Positions 26,040-35,280 are shown, counted from the first letter of the stretch. The stretch is DNA of 64,000 nt from JABSOG01 sp965277695 (GCA_965277695.1 CBDIDQ010000131.1:1-64000), one strand, 5' to 3'. Numbers and translations are program-made. Notes: generated by a model not told the origin, from the letters alone.

Positions 26040-27077
26040 ATGCGCGTAGAAACTGAAATTAAACTGGGTTTCAAAGACGTCTTAATCAGACCCAAGCGTT
26101 CGACGTTAAAAAGTCGTTCCCAAGTTTGTCTGGATAGGACATTTAAACTTAAACATTCCGCCATTGAATGGACTGGAGTGCCTGTCATCGCTGCCAATAT
26201 GGATACTGTTGGCACCTTCGAAATGGCCAAAGTATTGGCTGAACACAAATTGCTAACCGCCGTTCACAAACATTATTCTGTTGAGCAATGGCGGGCTTTC
26301 CTGAGTCAAAATCAGCATATCACTGATCATATTATGGTAAGTTCAGGCACCTCTGATGATGATTTTGAAAAACTTAAACAGGTGATGTCACTAGAACAAC
26401 AGCTGAAATTTATCTGCATTGACGTTGCCAATGGCTATTCAGAGCACTTTATCAGCTACCTGCAACGAGTTCGGGAGCAATTTCCAGATAAATCGATTAT
26501 CGCCGGTAACGTGGTCACTGGTGAAATGGTTGAAGAGCTGATTTTATCCGGTGCCGATATCGTCAAAGTTGGCATTGGTCCAGGTTCGGTTTGTACTACT
26601 CGGGTGAAGACTGGTGTCGGTTATCCACAACTTTCAGCAGTGATGGAATGCGCTGATGCTGCCCATGGTTTGGGTGGTCATATCATTTCTGATGGCGGTT
26701 GCAGCACACCGGGTGACGTTGCTAAAGCTTTTGGCGGTGGTTCAGATTTTGTCATGATTGGCGGCATGTTTGCAGGTCACGACGAAAGTGCCGGGGACTT
26801 GGTGAAAAGAGACGGCAAGCAATTCAAAACTTTCTATGGTATGAGTTCACAAACCGCGATGGACAAACACGCTGGTGGGGTCGCCGAATATCGTGCTTCA
26901 GAGGGCAAAACGGTCGAAATTCCTTACCGTGGTCCGGTGGTTAATACCATTAAGGATATTCTTGGCGGGGTTCGTTCGACTTGTACATATGTCGGTGCAA
27001 GCCAGCTCAAAGAGCTGACCAAACGCACCACGTTTATTCGGGTTGCCGAGCAAGAAAACCGAGTATTTAACGGTTAA
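26040..27077 (+). CDS. guaC: GMP reductase
   Basis: 345 residues, very close to E. coli GuaC (347). NADPH-dependent deamination of GMP to IMP in purine interconversion. Motifs: LGFKDVLIRPKRSTLKSRS, AANMDTVGTFEMAK, IVKVGIGPGSVCTTRVKTGVG with the catalytic Cys at about 185, and GGMFAGHDES. The ATG at 26040 (MRVETEIKLGF) fits the family; a TTG two codons earlier is less likely. Single-gene unit. Confidence 0.97.
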   Translation: MRVETEIKLGFKDVLIRPKRSTLKSRSQVCLDRTFKLKHSAIEWTGVPVIAANMDTVGTFEMAKVLAEHKLLTAVHKHYSVEQWRAFLSQNQHITDHIMVSSGTSDDDFEKLKQVMSLEQQLKFICIDVANGYSEHFISYLQRVREQFPDKSIIAGNVVTGEMVEELILSGADIVKVGIGPGSVCTTRVKTGVGYPQLSAVMECADAAHGLGGHIISDGGCSTPGDVAKAFGGGSDFVMIGGMFAGHDESAGDLVKRDGKQFKTFYGMSSQTAMDKHAGGVAEYRASEGKTVEIPYRGPVVNTIKDILGGVRSTCTYVGASQLKELTKRTTFIRVAEQENRVFNG

Positions 27078-27103
27078 ATCGCATTGCAGCTTTGAGCACA
27101 CCG

Positions 27104-27132
27104 GGACGCCATTCTAATATCGAAGGGCGTCC
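27104..27132. terminator. Hairpin between convergent guaC and DUF3820 genes
   Basis: GGACGCC (27104-27110) pairs with GGCGTCC (27126-27132) around a 15-base loop. No clear U-tract on either side, so terminator function is only probable. Confidence 0.45.
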
Positions 27133-27145
27133 TAGTTATCGTAAA

Positions 27146-27388
27146 TTAAGGCTTCAACAATGGCATCAACATCGACTCAAGTCCGTTGAGTTTCACTTCA
27201 TAAATCAAAGCTAATTGTTCGCCGAGTTTGCCGTGAGGGAAACCTTTTTGGTGAAACCATACCAAATAAGGCTCCGGTAGCATCAATAGTTTGCTGCCAG
27301 CATACTTGCCAAAGGGCATGGTTTGATTGATGGCTTCAATCAGTTGTTGCTGACTGCTAGCGTCACTATATTGCGTTAATTTGACCAA
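27146..27388 (-). CDS. DUF3820 family protein
   Basis: 80 residues. TMPFGKYAGSKLLMLPEPYLVWFHQKGFP is the signature of DUF3820 (the putative quorum-sensing-regulated virulence factor family named from a Pseudomonas protein). Members are small cytosolic proteins with no proven function. Convergent with guaC. Confidence 0.85.
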   Translation of the reverse strand: MVKLTQYSDASSQQQLIEAINQTMPFGKYAGSKLLMLPEPYLVWFHQKGFPHGKLGEQLALIYEVKLNGLESMLMPLLKP

Positions 27389-27573
27389 TCCGAAAGACCC
27401 TGAAATCCTATAATTGGCAACGATGATCCTTGATGGCCGACCCGGTGTAAAGGCAAAAAGGATAAAATAATTGCTTTTTCATGGCTTTGCATTGATTATC
27501 GTCAGATCGACTTCTCATGGCGGCTGTTTGGCTGGTCGTAGAATGTCATTATATTCATGAATAAGGAGCCTCT

Positions 27574-28989
27574 GTGCATCATCAATTACTGAAAAAAATC
27601 GGTCTGGGTTTGTTTATCTCCTCAGTCCTTTCATTGCCCTTGACCTCAGCTTGGGCGGATCACCTCAATGCCAATCAACTCAAAGAAATTGAAGGGCTAA
27701 AGCAAACCGCGTTAAAGTCGACACTGGCTTATGAAATCGATGAATCGTTGACCACAGAAGTCGGCCCACGAATGATCGGTTCAGTAGGCGATAAAAAAGC
27801 GACCGCTTGGGCGGTAGAAAAAATGAAATCGTTGGGCTTTGATAAAGTGTGGACCGAAGAAGTTACACATACCCAATGGTTACGTGGTGATGTTGAAGCG
27901 AAAATTATCAGCCCGTTTCCACAAAACATGGTGGCTATCGCCTTAGGCGGCAGCATTGGTACCGGTGCCGCAGGCATTCAGGCACCAATAGTGCAATTTG
28001 ACAGTTTGGCAAGTCTCAAAGCAGCCAAAGCGGGCAGTTTAAAAGGTAAAATCGCCTTTATTTCTTTTCGCATGAGTCGTGAAATTGATGGCAGAGGTTA
28101 TGGTCCGGCAGTAGGCGGGCGTAGCCGTGGTGCTATCGCCGCCGCTGAAAAAGGCGCAATTGGTGTATTGGTTCGTTCTATTGGTACCGACACTAACCGA
28201 GTGGCGCATACGGGTATGCTAAGTTACAAAGACGGTGTGAAAAGGATCCCCGGCGCGGCTTTGTCGAATCCAGATGCAGATATGTTGCTCAACCAACTTA
28301 AACGCGGCAAACCAGTTGAAGTCTTTTTGAAACTTGGTGCCGAACGTCTAGAAAGTCAAAAAATCAAATCGGCCAATGTTATCGGTCAAATCACTGGTAG
28401 TGAATCCCCTGATGAATACGTAGTAATGGGCGCTCATCTGGATAGTTGGGATGTAGGTACAGGTGCCATTGATGACGGGATTGGCGTGAGTGTCACCATG
28501 GCAGCGGCAAGTTTAATTGCCAAGCTGCCACAACGGCCAAAACGTTCTATTCGAGTGATTTTATTTGCTGGTGAAGAGATTGGCTTAATAGGTGCCAAAC
28601 AATATCTGACACGCAATAGAGGTATTTTAAATCAACACCTTATTGGTGCTGAGTGGGATTTTGCCAATGGCCTGATTTATAGTATGCGTCCAGGCGTTGG
28701 CGCACAATCGCTCAATGCTGTACGCGAGCTGGCACAACTGGTGGCCCCATTAGGTGTCGCATTGGATCCGCGTAACGATGCTAAAGGCAACTCTGATATT
28801 CGTCCTTTGGTTGCCGAGGGAATGCCAGCGATGAATTTCAGCGCTAACGGCTTAGATTACTTCGATTACCACCACACTGAAAACGATACACTGGATAAGG
28901 TCGATCAAGAAGCATTGAAGCAAAACACCGCTGTTTACGCGATGTTTGCTTATTTTGTTGCTCAATCGGGCGTTGATTTTAGAAAATAA
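27574..28989 (+). CDS. Secreted M28 family zinc aminopeptidase/carboxypeptidase
   Basis: 471 residues starting at GTG, with AAGGAG (27563-27568) five bases upstream; no better ATG exists. Signal peptide about 1-28 (ending TSAWA). A PA-like insert (about 120-240) precedes the M28 catalytic domain. Zinc ligands are seen in VMGAHLDSWDVGTGAIDDGIG (His, bridging Asp), LFAGEEIGLIGA (Glu-Glu), the later Asp region and the C-terminal YFDYHHTENDTLDKV His. Likely a periplasmic or secreted exopeptidase. An FKBP-type isomerase gene follows 49 bases downstream. Confidence 0.9.
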   Translation: MHHQLLKKIGLGLFISSVLSLPLTSAWADHLNANQLKEIEGLKQTALKSTLAYEIDESLTTEVGPRMIGSVGDKKATAWAVEKMKSLGFDKVWTEEVTHTQWLRGDVEAKIISPFPQNMVAIALGGSIGTGAAGIQAPIVQFDSLASLKAAKAGSLKGKIAFISFRMSREIDGRGYGPAVGGRSRGAIAAAEKGAIGVLVRSIGTDTNRVAHTGMLSYKDGVKRIPGAALSNPDADMLLNQLKRGKPVEVFLKLGAERLESQKIKSANVIGQITGSESPDEYVVMGAHLDSWDVGTGAIDDGIGVSVTMAAASLIAKLPQRPKRSIRVILFAGEEIGLIGAKQYLTRNRGILNQHLIGAEWDFANGLIYSMRPGVGAQSLNAVRELAQLVAPLGVALDPRNDAKGNSDIRPLVAEGMPAMNFSANGLDYFDYHHTENDTLDKVDQEALKQNTAVYAMFAYFVAQSGVDFRK

Positions 28990-29038
28990 ACGGTTAAATG
29001 GGCTATTGATTAGCCCAATTTATAGGAGATAACAAACA

Positions 29039-29902
29039 ATGAAAGGTGTTAGACGCTCACTACAGAGCACATTACTCATTTCACTGCTGCTGACCTGCCT
29101 GAATGTTCAGGCGGTGTTGCAGGCTGAGGCCCCAAAAAACGTCGCTAAACCGCCAGCTGAGGCAGTATTACACAGTGCTGGCGTTCATTATATAGTGCTG
29201 AAAAAAGGCAAAGATGAATTAGCGAAAAAACAATACGTCAAGAGTTTTTCAACCGCCTGGACCAGTGTTAATGGCACCACCCAGTTTAATGCTGAAGAAG
29301 ATGGTTATGACGTATCCGATCCAGATATTATCGCCCGGATGACCCCGGGACTGGCGACTGCGATGAAAGCCACTCCACTGGGTGAAAAACGTCGCTGGTG
29401 GATCATCGGCAAACTGATGCTACCTGGCTGGCGAGATATGGAACATGGTAATTACACCGTTGATATAGAGATCGTCGAAGAACTCGATCCACTTCCTGCC
29501 CCGGCTGATTTGCTGACCCCTCCTGCTAACGCCACGGTTAAAAAAAGCGGTTTGAAATACGTGGTTTTAAAGCAAGGCAAAGGAGGCAAAAAACCCACTA
29601 GATACGATAAAGTCAGAGTCCATTATAGTGGTTGGACTGCCGACGGAAAAATGTTCGACAGTTCATTATTGCGTAATAAAACCCTCGAATTTGAACTCAG
29701 TCGAGTGATCAAAGGCTGGCGTGAAGGTTTGCAGTATATGTCGGTCGGTGATAAATATAAATTTTGGGTCCCTTACCGCATGGGTTACGGCAGACGACCC
29801 CGCCCGGGCGCACCTGCGGGCAACTTAGTGTTTGAGGTTGAATTGTTTGAGATTTTACCTGGCACCCCCTCTGATATGAGTCATTCCGACCCGTTTGGTT
29901 AA
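29039..29902 (+). CDS. Periplasmic protein with two FKBP-type domains
   Basis: 287 residues with a signal peptide (about 1-26). Domain 2 (about 165-275) is a full FKBP prolyl isomerase: VRVHYSGWTADGKMFDSS, VIKGWREGLQYMSVGDKYKF, MGYG and LVFEVELFEI, keeping the active-site Y, F-D, V-I, W and Y positions. Domain 1 (about 38-150) has the same strand order (HYIVLKKGKD, PGWRDMEHGNYTVDIEIVEE) but lacks the VIKGW and GYG signatures, so it is probably a non-catalytic, chaperone-like copy. Downstream of the M28 peptidase, likely one operon ended by the hairpin at 29912. Confidence 0.9.
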   Translation: MKGVRRSLQSTLLISLLLTCLNVQAVLQAEAPKNVAKPPAEAVLHSAGVHYIVLKKGKDELAKKQYVKSFSTAWTSVNGTTQFNAEEDGYDVSDPDIIARMTPGLATAMKATPLGEKRRWWIIGKLMLPGWRDMEHGNYTVDIEIVEELDPLPAPADLLTPPANATVKKSGLKYVVLKQGKGGKKPTRYDKVRVHYSGWTADGKMFDSSLLRNKTLEFELSRVIKGWREGLQYMSVGDKYKFWVPYRMGYGRRPRPGAPAGNLVFEVELFEILPGTPSDMSHSDPFG

Positions 29903-29911
29903 CCCCTCGAA

Positions 29912-29941
29912 AACACCGCCCATATTGTTGTGGGCGGTGTT
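29912..29941 (+). terminator. Hairpin after the FKBP gene
   Basis: AACACCGCCCA (29912-29922) and TGGGCGGTGTT (29931-29941) form an 11-bp perfect GC-rich stem with an 8-base loop. Only a short T stretch lies within the stem end, so the U-tract is weak. Confidence 0.65.
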
Positions 29942-30176
29942 GCACAAAAGTTTGAAATATCAGACAGGATAGTGAATTGAAGCTGTAGTCAAACCATCAA
30001 CGTCTCCAATCGAAAGCCATTTCTCATTAACTCCCGTTCAGAAGCGTAAAAAAGCACGATTAATCGACAGAGTAATTGCTTAAGGTATGAATGGTTCAAA
30101 TAACGAACAACATAATGAATCAACATTTAATACCTAAACAGGTAATAATTAAACAATTAACAAAAGGTTTATCAAC

Positions 30177-30377
30177 ATGAGTCAAAACTTAAGAAAATTC
30201 GTCAATGCAGTCTCTAACGATGCCGCTCTGCAAAAAAGCTTTGAACAAAACCCAGCCGTAGCACTAAAAGACTTTAACGTGATCGGTGATGAATTAAAAT
30301 ATGTTCAAGCCCACAACACAGTCGCCCAAGTATCTGGTTATTGCGACGGCCTTGAATACGCCCAAGCAGGTAAATAA
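30177..30377 (+). CDS. 66-residue peptide of unknown function, Nif11/LigA-like helical
   Basis: Small free-standing gene with a good ribosome-binding site (AAAAGG, 30164-30169) and its own terminator (30395-30422). The protein, starting MSQNLRKFVNAVSNDAALQK, has no signal peptide. Its layout (amphipathic helix, then S-FEQNPAVALKDFNVIGDE) resembles Nif11-type leader peptides and the LigA helical fold. The short tail GYCDGLEYAQAGK has one Cys and Tyr residues. That is the general form of a ribosomal natural-product precursor, but no modifying enzyme, protease or exporter lies nearby. An unmodified regulatory or structural small protein is equally possible. Confidence 0.75.
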   Translation: MSQNLRKFVNAVSNDAALQKSFEQNPAVALKDFNVIGDELKYVQAHNTVAQVSGYCDGLEYAQAGK

Positions 30378-30394
30378 GTCTATCCCCCCAACCC

Positions 30395-30422
30395 AACAGG
30401 GTGGCTTCGGCCCCCTGTTTTT
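30395..30422 (+). terminator. Rho-independent terminator with UUCG loop
   Basis: AACAGGG-T-GGC (30395-30405), loop TTCG (30406-30409), GCC-CCCTGTT (30410-30419), then a T run. A strong terminator 18 bases after the small peptide gene. Confidence 0.88.
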
Positions 30423-30462
30423 GTTACGACTGAGTTCCCTTCGTTTCACAATAACCCTATTT

Positions 30463-31254
30463 TTACCACTTATTCCGCAACTCGCGTAATTTAACAAAAA
30501 CAGTCTTAGCACTAGGTGCATCACCCAGCTCAGGAAACTCTTCACGCAATTTGGCAATGATCGTCGGGTTTTGTAAGCGGAAAAAGGTATTCACTTGTTT
30601 TTCCATTGCCAGTGTCGACACTAATGCTTTAGCGGGGTCTTGTGAGCCGATTTGTGCCAGTAGCTTTTTGGCATCGGCGTTATCAGGCTCTCTGGCAAGA
30701 GTGAATTCGAGGTTGTTGCCGATATAATCATGGCCGGGGAAGATTCGGGTGTTATCAGCCAGTTTCGATAGTTGGCTGGCAAAAGTATCATATAACTCAT
30801 TAGGATGACCGCCATTGTGGCAGTTGCCAGCACCGGCGTTAAACAAAGTATCACCACAAAACAGCGCGGGATCATCCGTTTGCGACAGCAAGCAAACATG
30901 CGCCATGGTATGTCCTGGAGTATCAAGGGCCAGTAATTCGACACTTTTGCCCACCTTGACTACATCACCAGCATCAAGACCGATATCAATGCCGGCAATC
31001 GAATCTTTAGCGTTTTGGTGGGCCAGTAACTTGGCACCAGTGGCTTCAATAATAGGTCGGTTTCCGCCGGTATGGTCGCCATGCTCATGGGTGTTGAGCA
31101 CTTGGGTGATATTCCAACCATTGGTTTTAGCGACACTCAAACACTGCTTGTAGTCAAGCGGGTCGATGGCCAGTGCCTCACCCGTGTCGGGGCAAACAAT
31201 CAAATAGTTGAAATTTCGGTAGGCATTGCCTGTCCAAATTTGTTTTACAATCAT
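30463..31254 (-). CDS. gloB: Hydroxyacylglutathione hydrolase (glyoxalase II)
   Basis: 263 residues, metallo-beta-lactamase fold. Hydrolyses S-lactoylglutathione to lactate and glutathione in methylglyoxal detoxification. Metal site: LNTHEHGDHTGG (THxHxDH), TPGHTMAHVCLLS, ALFCGDTLF and FPGHDYIGNN. The C-terminal HAGH domain (NPTIIAKLREEFPEL, KTVFVKLRELRNKW) binds glutathione. Convergent with the small peptide gene. Confidence 0.93.
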   Translation of the reverse strand: MIVKQIWTGNAYRNFNYLIVCPDTGEALAIDPLDYKQCLSVAKTNGWNITQVLNTHEHGDHTGGNRPIIEATGAKLLAHQNAKDSIAGIDIGLDAGDVVKVGKSVELLALDTPGHTMAHVCLLSQTDDPALFCGDTLFNAGAGNCHNGGHPNELYDTFASQLSKLADNTRIFPGHDYIGNNLEFTLAREPDNADAKKLLAQIGSQDPAKALVSTLAMEKQVNTFFRLQNPTIIAKLREEFPELGDAPSAKTVFVKLRELRNKW

Positions 31255-31419
31255 AGCCAGTTCCCGTGATATTAAGAAAAATGGCCCTCAGTATATCGTA
31301 CAAAAACCCGGGTGGACGCTAATCTCTTGCTTTAGCGTTAAATTTCATTAGTCTTAACTCATCGGGCCTATGCTCAAACTCTCTTATACCAACTCTCTAT
31401 AAAAACAAGGTAAATACGC

Positions 31420-33096
31420 TTGTCCACCACCGAATCTGAAATACCCTGGTGTATTTATCAAATCAATGATCTCACACTCAATACCCAGTTGGGGACCCTA
31501 ACCCGGGATGAGCAAGAGATCCCGCTGCCACAACTCAGTTATCGACTCTTGTATGAATTGGTACAAAGCGCTCCGGCGATCCTCTCCCAGGATGAATTAA
31601 TGACCCGGGTATGGGGCGATCAGGTGGTCAGTGATGAAACTCTCAAACAACGTATTAAGCTGTTGCGTCAGGCAATAGCCGATACTCCACAACACCCGAT
31701 ATATATCGCATCAGTCAGAGGCCGAGGTTACCGCTGCATTGCCACGATCACCGAACAAGCTATCACCGCACCAGTGCAACAAAAAAAAACCATACACGAC
31801 AGTATTAACCTGACCCTCGGTGATCGCCTGCCAGTCGCCTTTATGCAAGGCTCAGCAGATTACTGGCGTATGGTAGCGATTTTCTTTTTGCTGATTATTA
31901 CTGTGCTGATCACCATAGTGAGTATTAACTACGCTAAATTAATCAGTCAGCCAGTAACCACAGCAAAAAACAGCGCATTAAGTGACGGGCCATCAGCGCA
32001 AGCGAAAAGTGCCTACCAAAAAGGCCGACTGTTCTATCAACGCTACCGCTCGTTAGATAATGAAATGGCGATAAAGTCTTACCTGCGAGCAACTGAACTG
32101 GCACCGGATTATGCCCTTGCTTTTGCCGGGCTAGCTGATGCCTACAGTCAAGGCGTATTCCAATTTAGCGGCGATGATAGCTGGCAGAAAAAAGCCCTTG
32201 AAGCTGCTTATGACGCTATTATGTTGAACGACCAGCTGGCCGACAGTTACAAATCTCTAGGCACTGCCCATTATGTCAACGGCCACCTATCTCAGGCATT
32301 AGCGGCTAATTTAAAAGCGCTAGAATTGAACCCTGATTATCTCGAAGCGCAAGCTAACCTCGGTTATATTTATTCTGAACGCGGTCAGTTGAGAAACGCC
32401 CTCGAACGCCACCAGCAAGCTTATCAATCCAATCCGCAATATTCAGTGAATTGGTATCACATCGCTTTGAGTTCACAGCGACTTGGCCATTTAAAATCCG
32501 CCGTTAACTGGTATCAAAAAGTGCTTACTGCCAAACCTGATTACCATTTGGCGACATTCCACTACAGTCGCTTGTTGCTGCAACAAAACAAGCTAGCACA
32601 AGCTGAATCAATGCTACATCAAGCAGAGAAACAATCACCAGACAGTCTGAATATACTCAAGGGGTTAATCAATATTTACCTGCTGAGTCAACAAGTAACC
32701 AAAGCTAAACCGTGGATCCACAAACTACAATTATTATCTAACGGCGAACACCGCCAATACGCTGAATTGCTAACATTATTGACCAGTGAACCGACAGATC
32801 GGATCTCACTGCAAAGCTGGTATGACAAACATACCAACGACTATAACGAAAGACCTTTCAGTCATATTCAATTAGCCATGGCAGCGGCTAAACTCAACAC
32901 CCCCGACACCGCCTTTCGTCATCTCACCCAAGCCGTTGAACTTGGCTGGCTCGACGAGCATTACCTCAATCATCAGATTTATTTCGCCAAACTCAAAAGC
33001 GATAACAAGTTTCAGCGAATTGTTAAGCTACTGGCACGTAAAAAACGCCATGAAAACACCCTTGTGCAAGGGTTACAGCTCAATTGGCAACCCTAG
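31420..33096 (+). CDS. CadC/ToxR-like winged-helix transmembrane regulator with TPR repeats
   Basis: 558 residues starting at TTG (AAGG about 11 bases upstream); the next ATG would remove half the DNA-binding domain. An OmpR-type winged helix occupies about 10-110 (LPQLSYRLLYELVQSAP, LMTRVWGDQVVSDETLKQRIK, YIASVRGRGYRC). A single TM segment at about 148-168 follows, and then a periplasmic region of at least six TPR-like units (AKSAYQKGRLFYQRY onwards, with repeats such as ADSYKSLGTAHYVNGHLSQAL). Membrane-bound one-component regulators of this build sense envelope or extracellular signals. Target genes unknown; neighbours are gloB (divergent) and a DUF3750 gene (convergent). Confidence 0.88.
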   Translation: MSTTESEIPWCIYQINDLTLNTQLGTLTRDEQEIPLPQLSYRLLYELVQSAPAILSQDELMTRVWGDQVVSDETLKQRIKLLRQAIADTPQHPIYIASVRGRGYRCIATITEQAITAPVQQKKTIHDSINLTLGDRLPVAFMQGSADYWRMVAIFFLLIITVLITIVSINYAKLISQPVTTAKNSALSDGPSAQAKSAYQKGRLFYQRYRSLDNEMAIKSYLRATELAPDYALAFAGLADAYSQGVFQFSGDDSWQKKALEAAYDAIMLNDQLADSYKSLGTAHYVNGHLSQALAANLKALELNPDYLEAQANLGYIYSERGQLRNALERHQQAYQSNPQYSVNWYHIALSSQRLGHLKSAVNWYQKVLTAKPDYHLATFHYSRLLLQQNKLAQAESMLHQAEKQSPDSLNILKGLINIYLLSQQVTKAKPWIHKLQLLSNGEHRQYAELLTLLTSEPTDRISLQSWYDKHTNDYNERPFSHIQLAMAAAKLNTPDTAFRHLTQAVELGWLDEHYLNHQIYFAKLKSDNKFQRIVKLLARKKRHENTLVQGLQLNWQP

Positions 33097-33182
33097 GGGA
33101 TTAGAGATTGGGGATGAGAAAGTGATCTTATTCATCCGTATGCAGGCTTTTGATTTTGATCTTGAATATTAATTGTTAATTG

Positions 33183-33920
33183 TTAATTTGGCGTAGCCTT
33201 AACCGCATCAGCACCAACCCGACCAACGCCGGGCAGTTCGACAGCCAAATCAAAGACATCAAGCTCAAAGTTTAGACCCAGTAAGTTAAGCTCTAGGCCC
33301 TCTTCATAACCAACAGTCACACTTAACAAACCCAGTAATGAAATTTGTACGCCGGTGCCGCTGGGCGACAGGCCAATAGTATCAGCCAATTCACGGTAAT
33401 CCTTACCGATAGCCGTTGAAGGCAAATCTAAACCCAGCTGAGGCACTTTACGACCGATATAGGCAATGAAGGTGTTGCTGTTGGGTCCGGGCCAAGCGTG
33501 GTAATTGGTTTTATGTGGGTAAGATTCAACCGCAGCAGCGACTTTATCAATAATTTGATCAACATCGGCTTCACGGTAGTCCAGCAACAGAGTCGGTGCA
33601 TGTCCCCACCAGTCTTTGTCCGGTTGGCTTTGACGAACCGCCAGCGCACTATCGCTGTAATTTAACCGCCAACCAATGATTTCATAGCTGGTGTAGTTTT
33701 CGGCATCACTCTTTTTGGTGCTGATCCAAGTGTGTACCGCCAGTGCTTCTTTAGCGCCCCAAGTTCGAGCGGCATACACTTGAATGACACCGCCATGGTA
33801 CGCCGTCGGGGTAGGTGCTAGCGCCTTATGTTCAACTTCACGATGATTAACACAGCTAGTCAACACCGACAATAAATAACCCAATAGAAACAACTTTAAT
33901 AACCGCAATAACATAATCAT
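33183..33920 (-). CDS. DUF3750 lipoprotein
   Basis: 245 residues. Lipobox LTSC with Cys at 23, so an envelope lipoprotein. The body matches DUF3750: VIQVYAARTWGAKEALAVHTW, IIGWRLNYSD, LLLDYREADVDQII, YHAWPGPNSNTFIAYI. Function not established; proteins of this family are widespread in marine gammaproteobacteria. The promoter side faces a 311-bp gap before the psp-like operon. Confidence 0.87.
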   Translation of the reverse strand: MIMLLRLLKLFLLGYLLSVLTSCVNHREVEHKALAPTPTAYHGGVIQVYAARTWGAKEALAVHTWISTKKSDAENYTSYEIIGWRLNYSDSALAVRQSQPDKDWWGHAPTLLLDYREADVDQIIDKVAAAVESYPHKTNYHAWPGPNSNTFIAYIGRKVPQLGLDLPSTAIGKDYRELADTIGLSPSGTGVQISLLGLLSVTVGYEEGLELNLLGLNFELDVFDLAVELPGVGRVGADAVKATPN

Positions 33921-34231
33921 CCACTACAAACAAATAGAACAAAGAACAAAGCAAAGAACAGAACAAAAAGGGGGTCAAAAAGTTCGCAAAAACTGCTCAG
34001 GAAAGTAGCACACTTAACCCTATCGGCCAGCTAAATCCGTTAAGCGGTCAGTTTAGTGAGTTTAATCACAACGCAGCATCAGACCATCAACTAAGCCAGC
34101 GCCCCGGCGACAAAAAGTTTTATTATCCCAGTTGATTTAATGCTTGTAATCAAGTCCTTATTTTGACATCTTATGTCACACCAATGGAGAGTAACCAACC
34201 ACACAAGGAATTAAAAAATGGGGAGGAATCA
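33921..34231. other. 311-bp divergent regulatory gap before the DUF350/PspA region
   Basis: No gene. It begins with a short A-rich imperfect repeat (AACAAAGAACAAAGCAAAG type) just upstream of the DUF3750 gene, and near its right end carries the TGACATCTTATGTCA palindrome (34164-34178) and the GGGAGGA ribosome-binding site (34221-34227). Confidence 0.6.
34164..34178. promoter_or_regulatory. Palindromic operator, copy 1 (TGACATCTTATGTCA)
   Basis: 15-bp palindrome with one asymmetric position, 53 bases before the lipoprotein ATG. The same motif occurs twice, perfectly symmetric, upstream of the DUF2170-PspA genes (37950 and 37984). It overlaps a TTGACA -35-like hexamer (34163-34168), so a bound protein could block the promoter. 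Confidence 0.6.
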
Positions 34232-35221
34232 ATGCCTAATCCAAGCAACAAGCTAAAACGTCGACCAATACAGCTGTTTTCGTTAATTGCGATACTGTTA
34301 TTCATGGCTGGATGTACATCAAAAGAAGAGCAGCTACAAAAAACCGTCGAACAACAAGCTGCGGCCACCACTGAGGCACTGCAACAGCTCGAAAAAAATA
34401 TCACCGACGGCAAAATCCGCAACACCGCCATCCTAACTCAATATGCCGATATGCTGGCAAAAGAGAAACCCGAGCTAGCGCCATTAGCCCAAGTCATCGC
34501 CAGTGATGCCACTTTAACTGGCCCACTCTACAGCGGCCTAGTTAATCGGCTCCACGAAGCCAAAACTAATGCAACGGCATTTCCGACACCCTATGAGCAA
34601 TTGGAAGAATTACAATCGATCTCAGAGGGAGCGAAAGCCAGTTTGTTTAATGACGCGCTGTCAGATCCCATCAATGTGTTAGCTGATTTATCCAATGATA
34701 GTTTGGCCAGGATCAACGCCATCAGTCGCGAAAGTGAGATCGCCGCCAACGGTGCTGATTCGCAAGGACCCGGTAGCCAAATGGTGGGCAATCCTAATTA
34801 TGGCAATTGGCAAACCAATTCCAGTGGCACCAGCTTTTGGGCTTGGTATGGCATGTATTCGATGTTCAGCAATGTTATGGATTATGATCGACCACGCTAC
34901 AGCCGCTGGGGTCGAAAACGGGGTTACAGCTATTACAGCGACTATGGCCGCAGTCGATACAGCAGCCCAAAGCAGCGTAGTACACAGCAAAAACTTTATA
35001 CCAAAACCAAAAAATCCTTCGCCAGCAAAGGCCAGTCTTTTGGTGGTCCTTATTCGAAGCGTAAAGTCGGCTCATCGTCATTAAGCCGTTCCAGTCACAC
35101 CCCAGTGAAAAAAAGTTCGTTTAGCAAAAGTTCGGGCAGTAAAAGCAGTTATTCCAGCTCCAGTGGTAATGTCCGCAGCGGTTCATCACGAACCTCGCGA
35201 GGTAGCAGCCGTGGAAAATAA
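34232..35221 (+). CDS. Lipoprotein with Ser/Arg-rich C-terminus, first gene of the DUF350 operon
   Basis: 329 residues from the ATG at 34232 (GGGAGGA 5 bases upstream; the frame is open back to a TTG at 34163). Lipobox FMAGC with Cys28. The middle (about 30-180) is helical and charged, likely coiled-coil (EEQLQKTVEQQAAATTEALQ). Then comes an aromatic stretch (SGTSFWAWYGMYSMFSNVM) and a low-complexity tail of about 110 residues rich in Ser, Arg, Tyr and Lys. It occupies the place of the Ser-rich lipoprotein YjfM/DUF1190 in related clusters, but I cannot assign that family. Upstream of DUF350 by 59 bases, probably one operon. Confidence 0.78.
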   Translation: MPNPSNKLKRRPIQLFSLIAILLFMAGCTSKEEQLQKTVEQQAAATTEALQQLEKNITDGKIRNTAILTQYADMLAKEKPELAPLAQVIASDATLTGPLYSGLVNRLHEAKTNATAFPTPYEQLEELQSISEGAKASLFNDALSDPINVLADLSNDSLARINAISRESEIAANGADSQGPGSQMVGNPNYGNWQTNSSGTSFWAWYGMYSMFSNVMDYDRPRYSRWGRKRGYSYYSDYGRSRYSSPKQRSTQQKLYTKTKKSFASKGQSFGGPYSKRKVGSSSLSRSSHTPVKKSSFSKSSGSKSSYSSSSGNVRSGSSRTSRGSSRGK

Positions 35222-35280
35222 ATCAATGAAATTGCTAAAAAGACCAGTCAGCAAAACCAATAACATCAGGAAGCTTAGCC

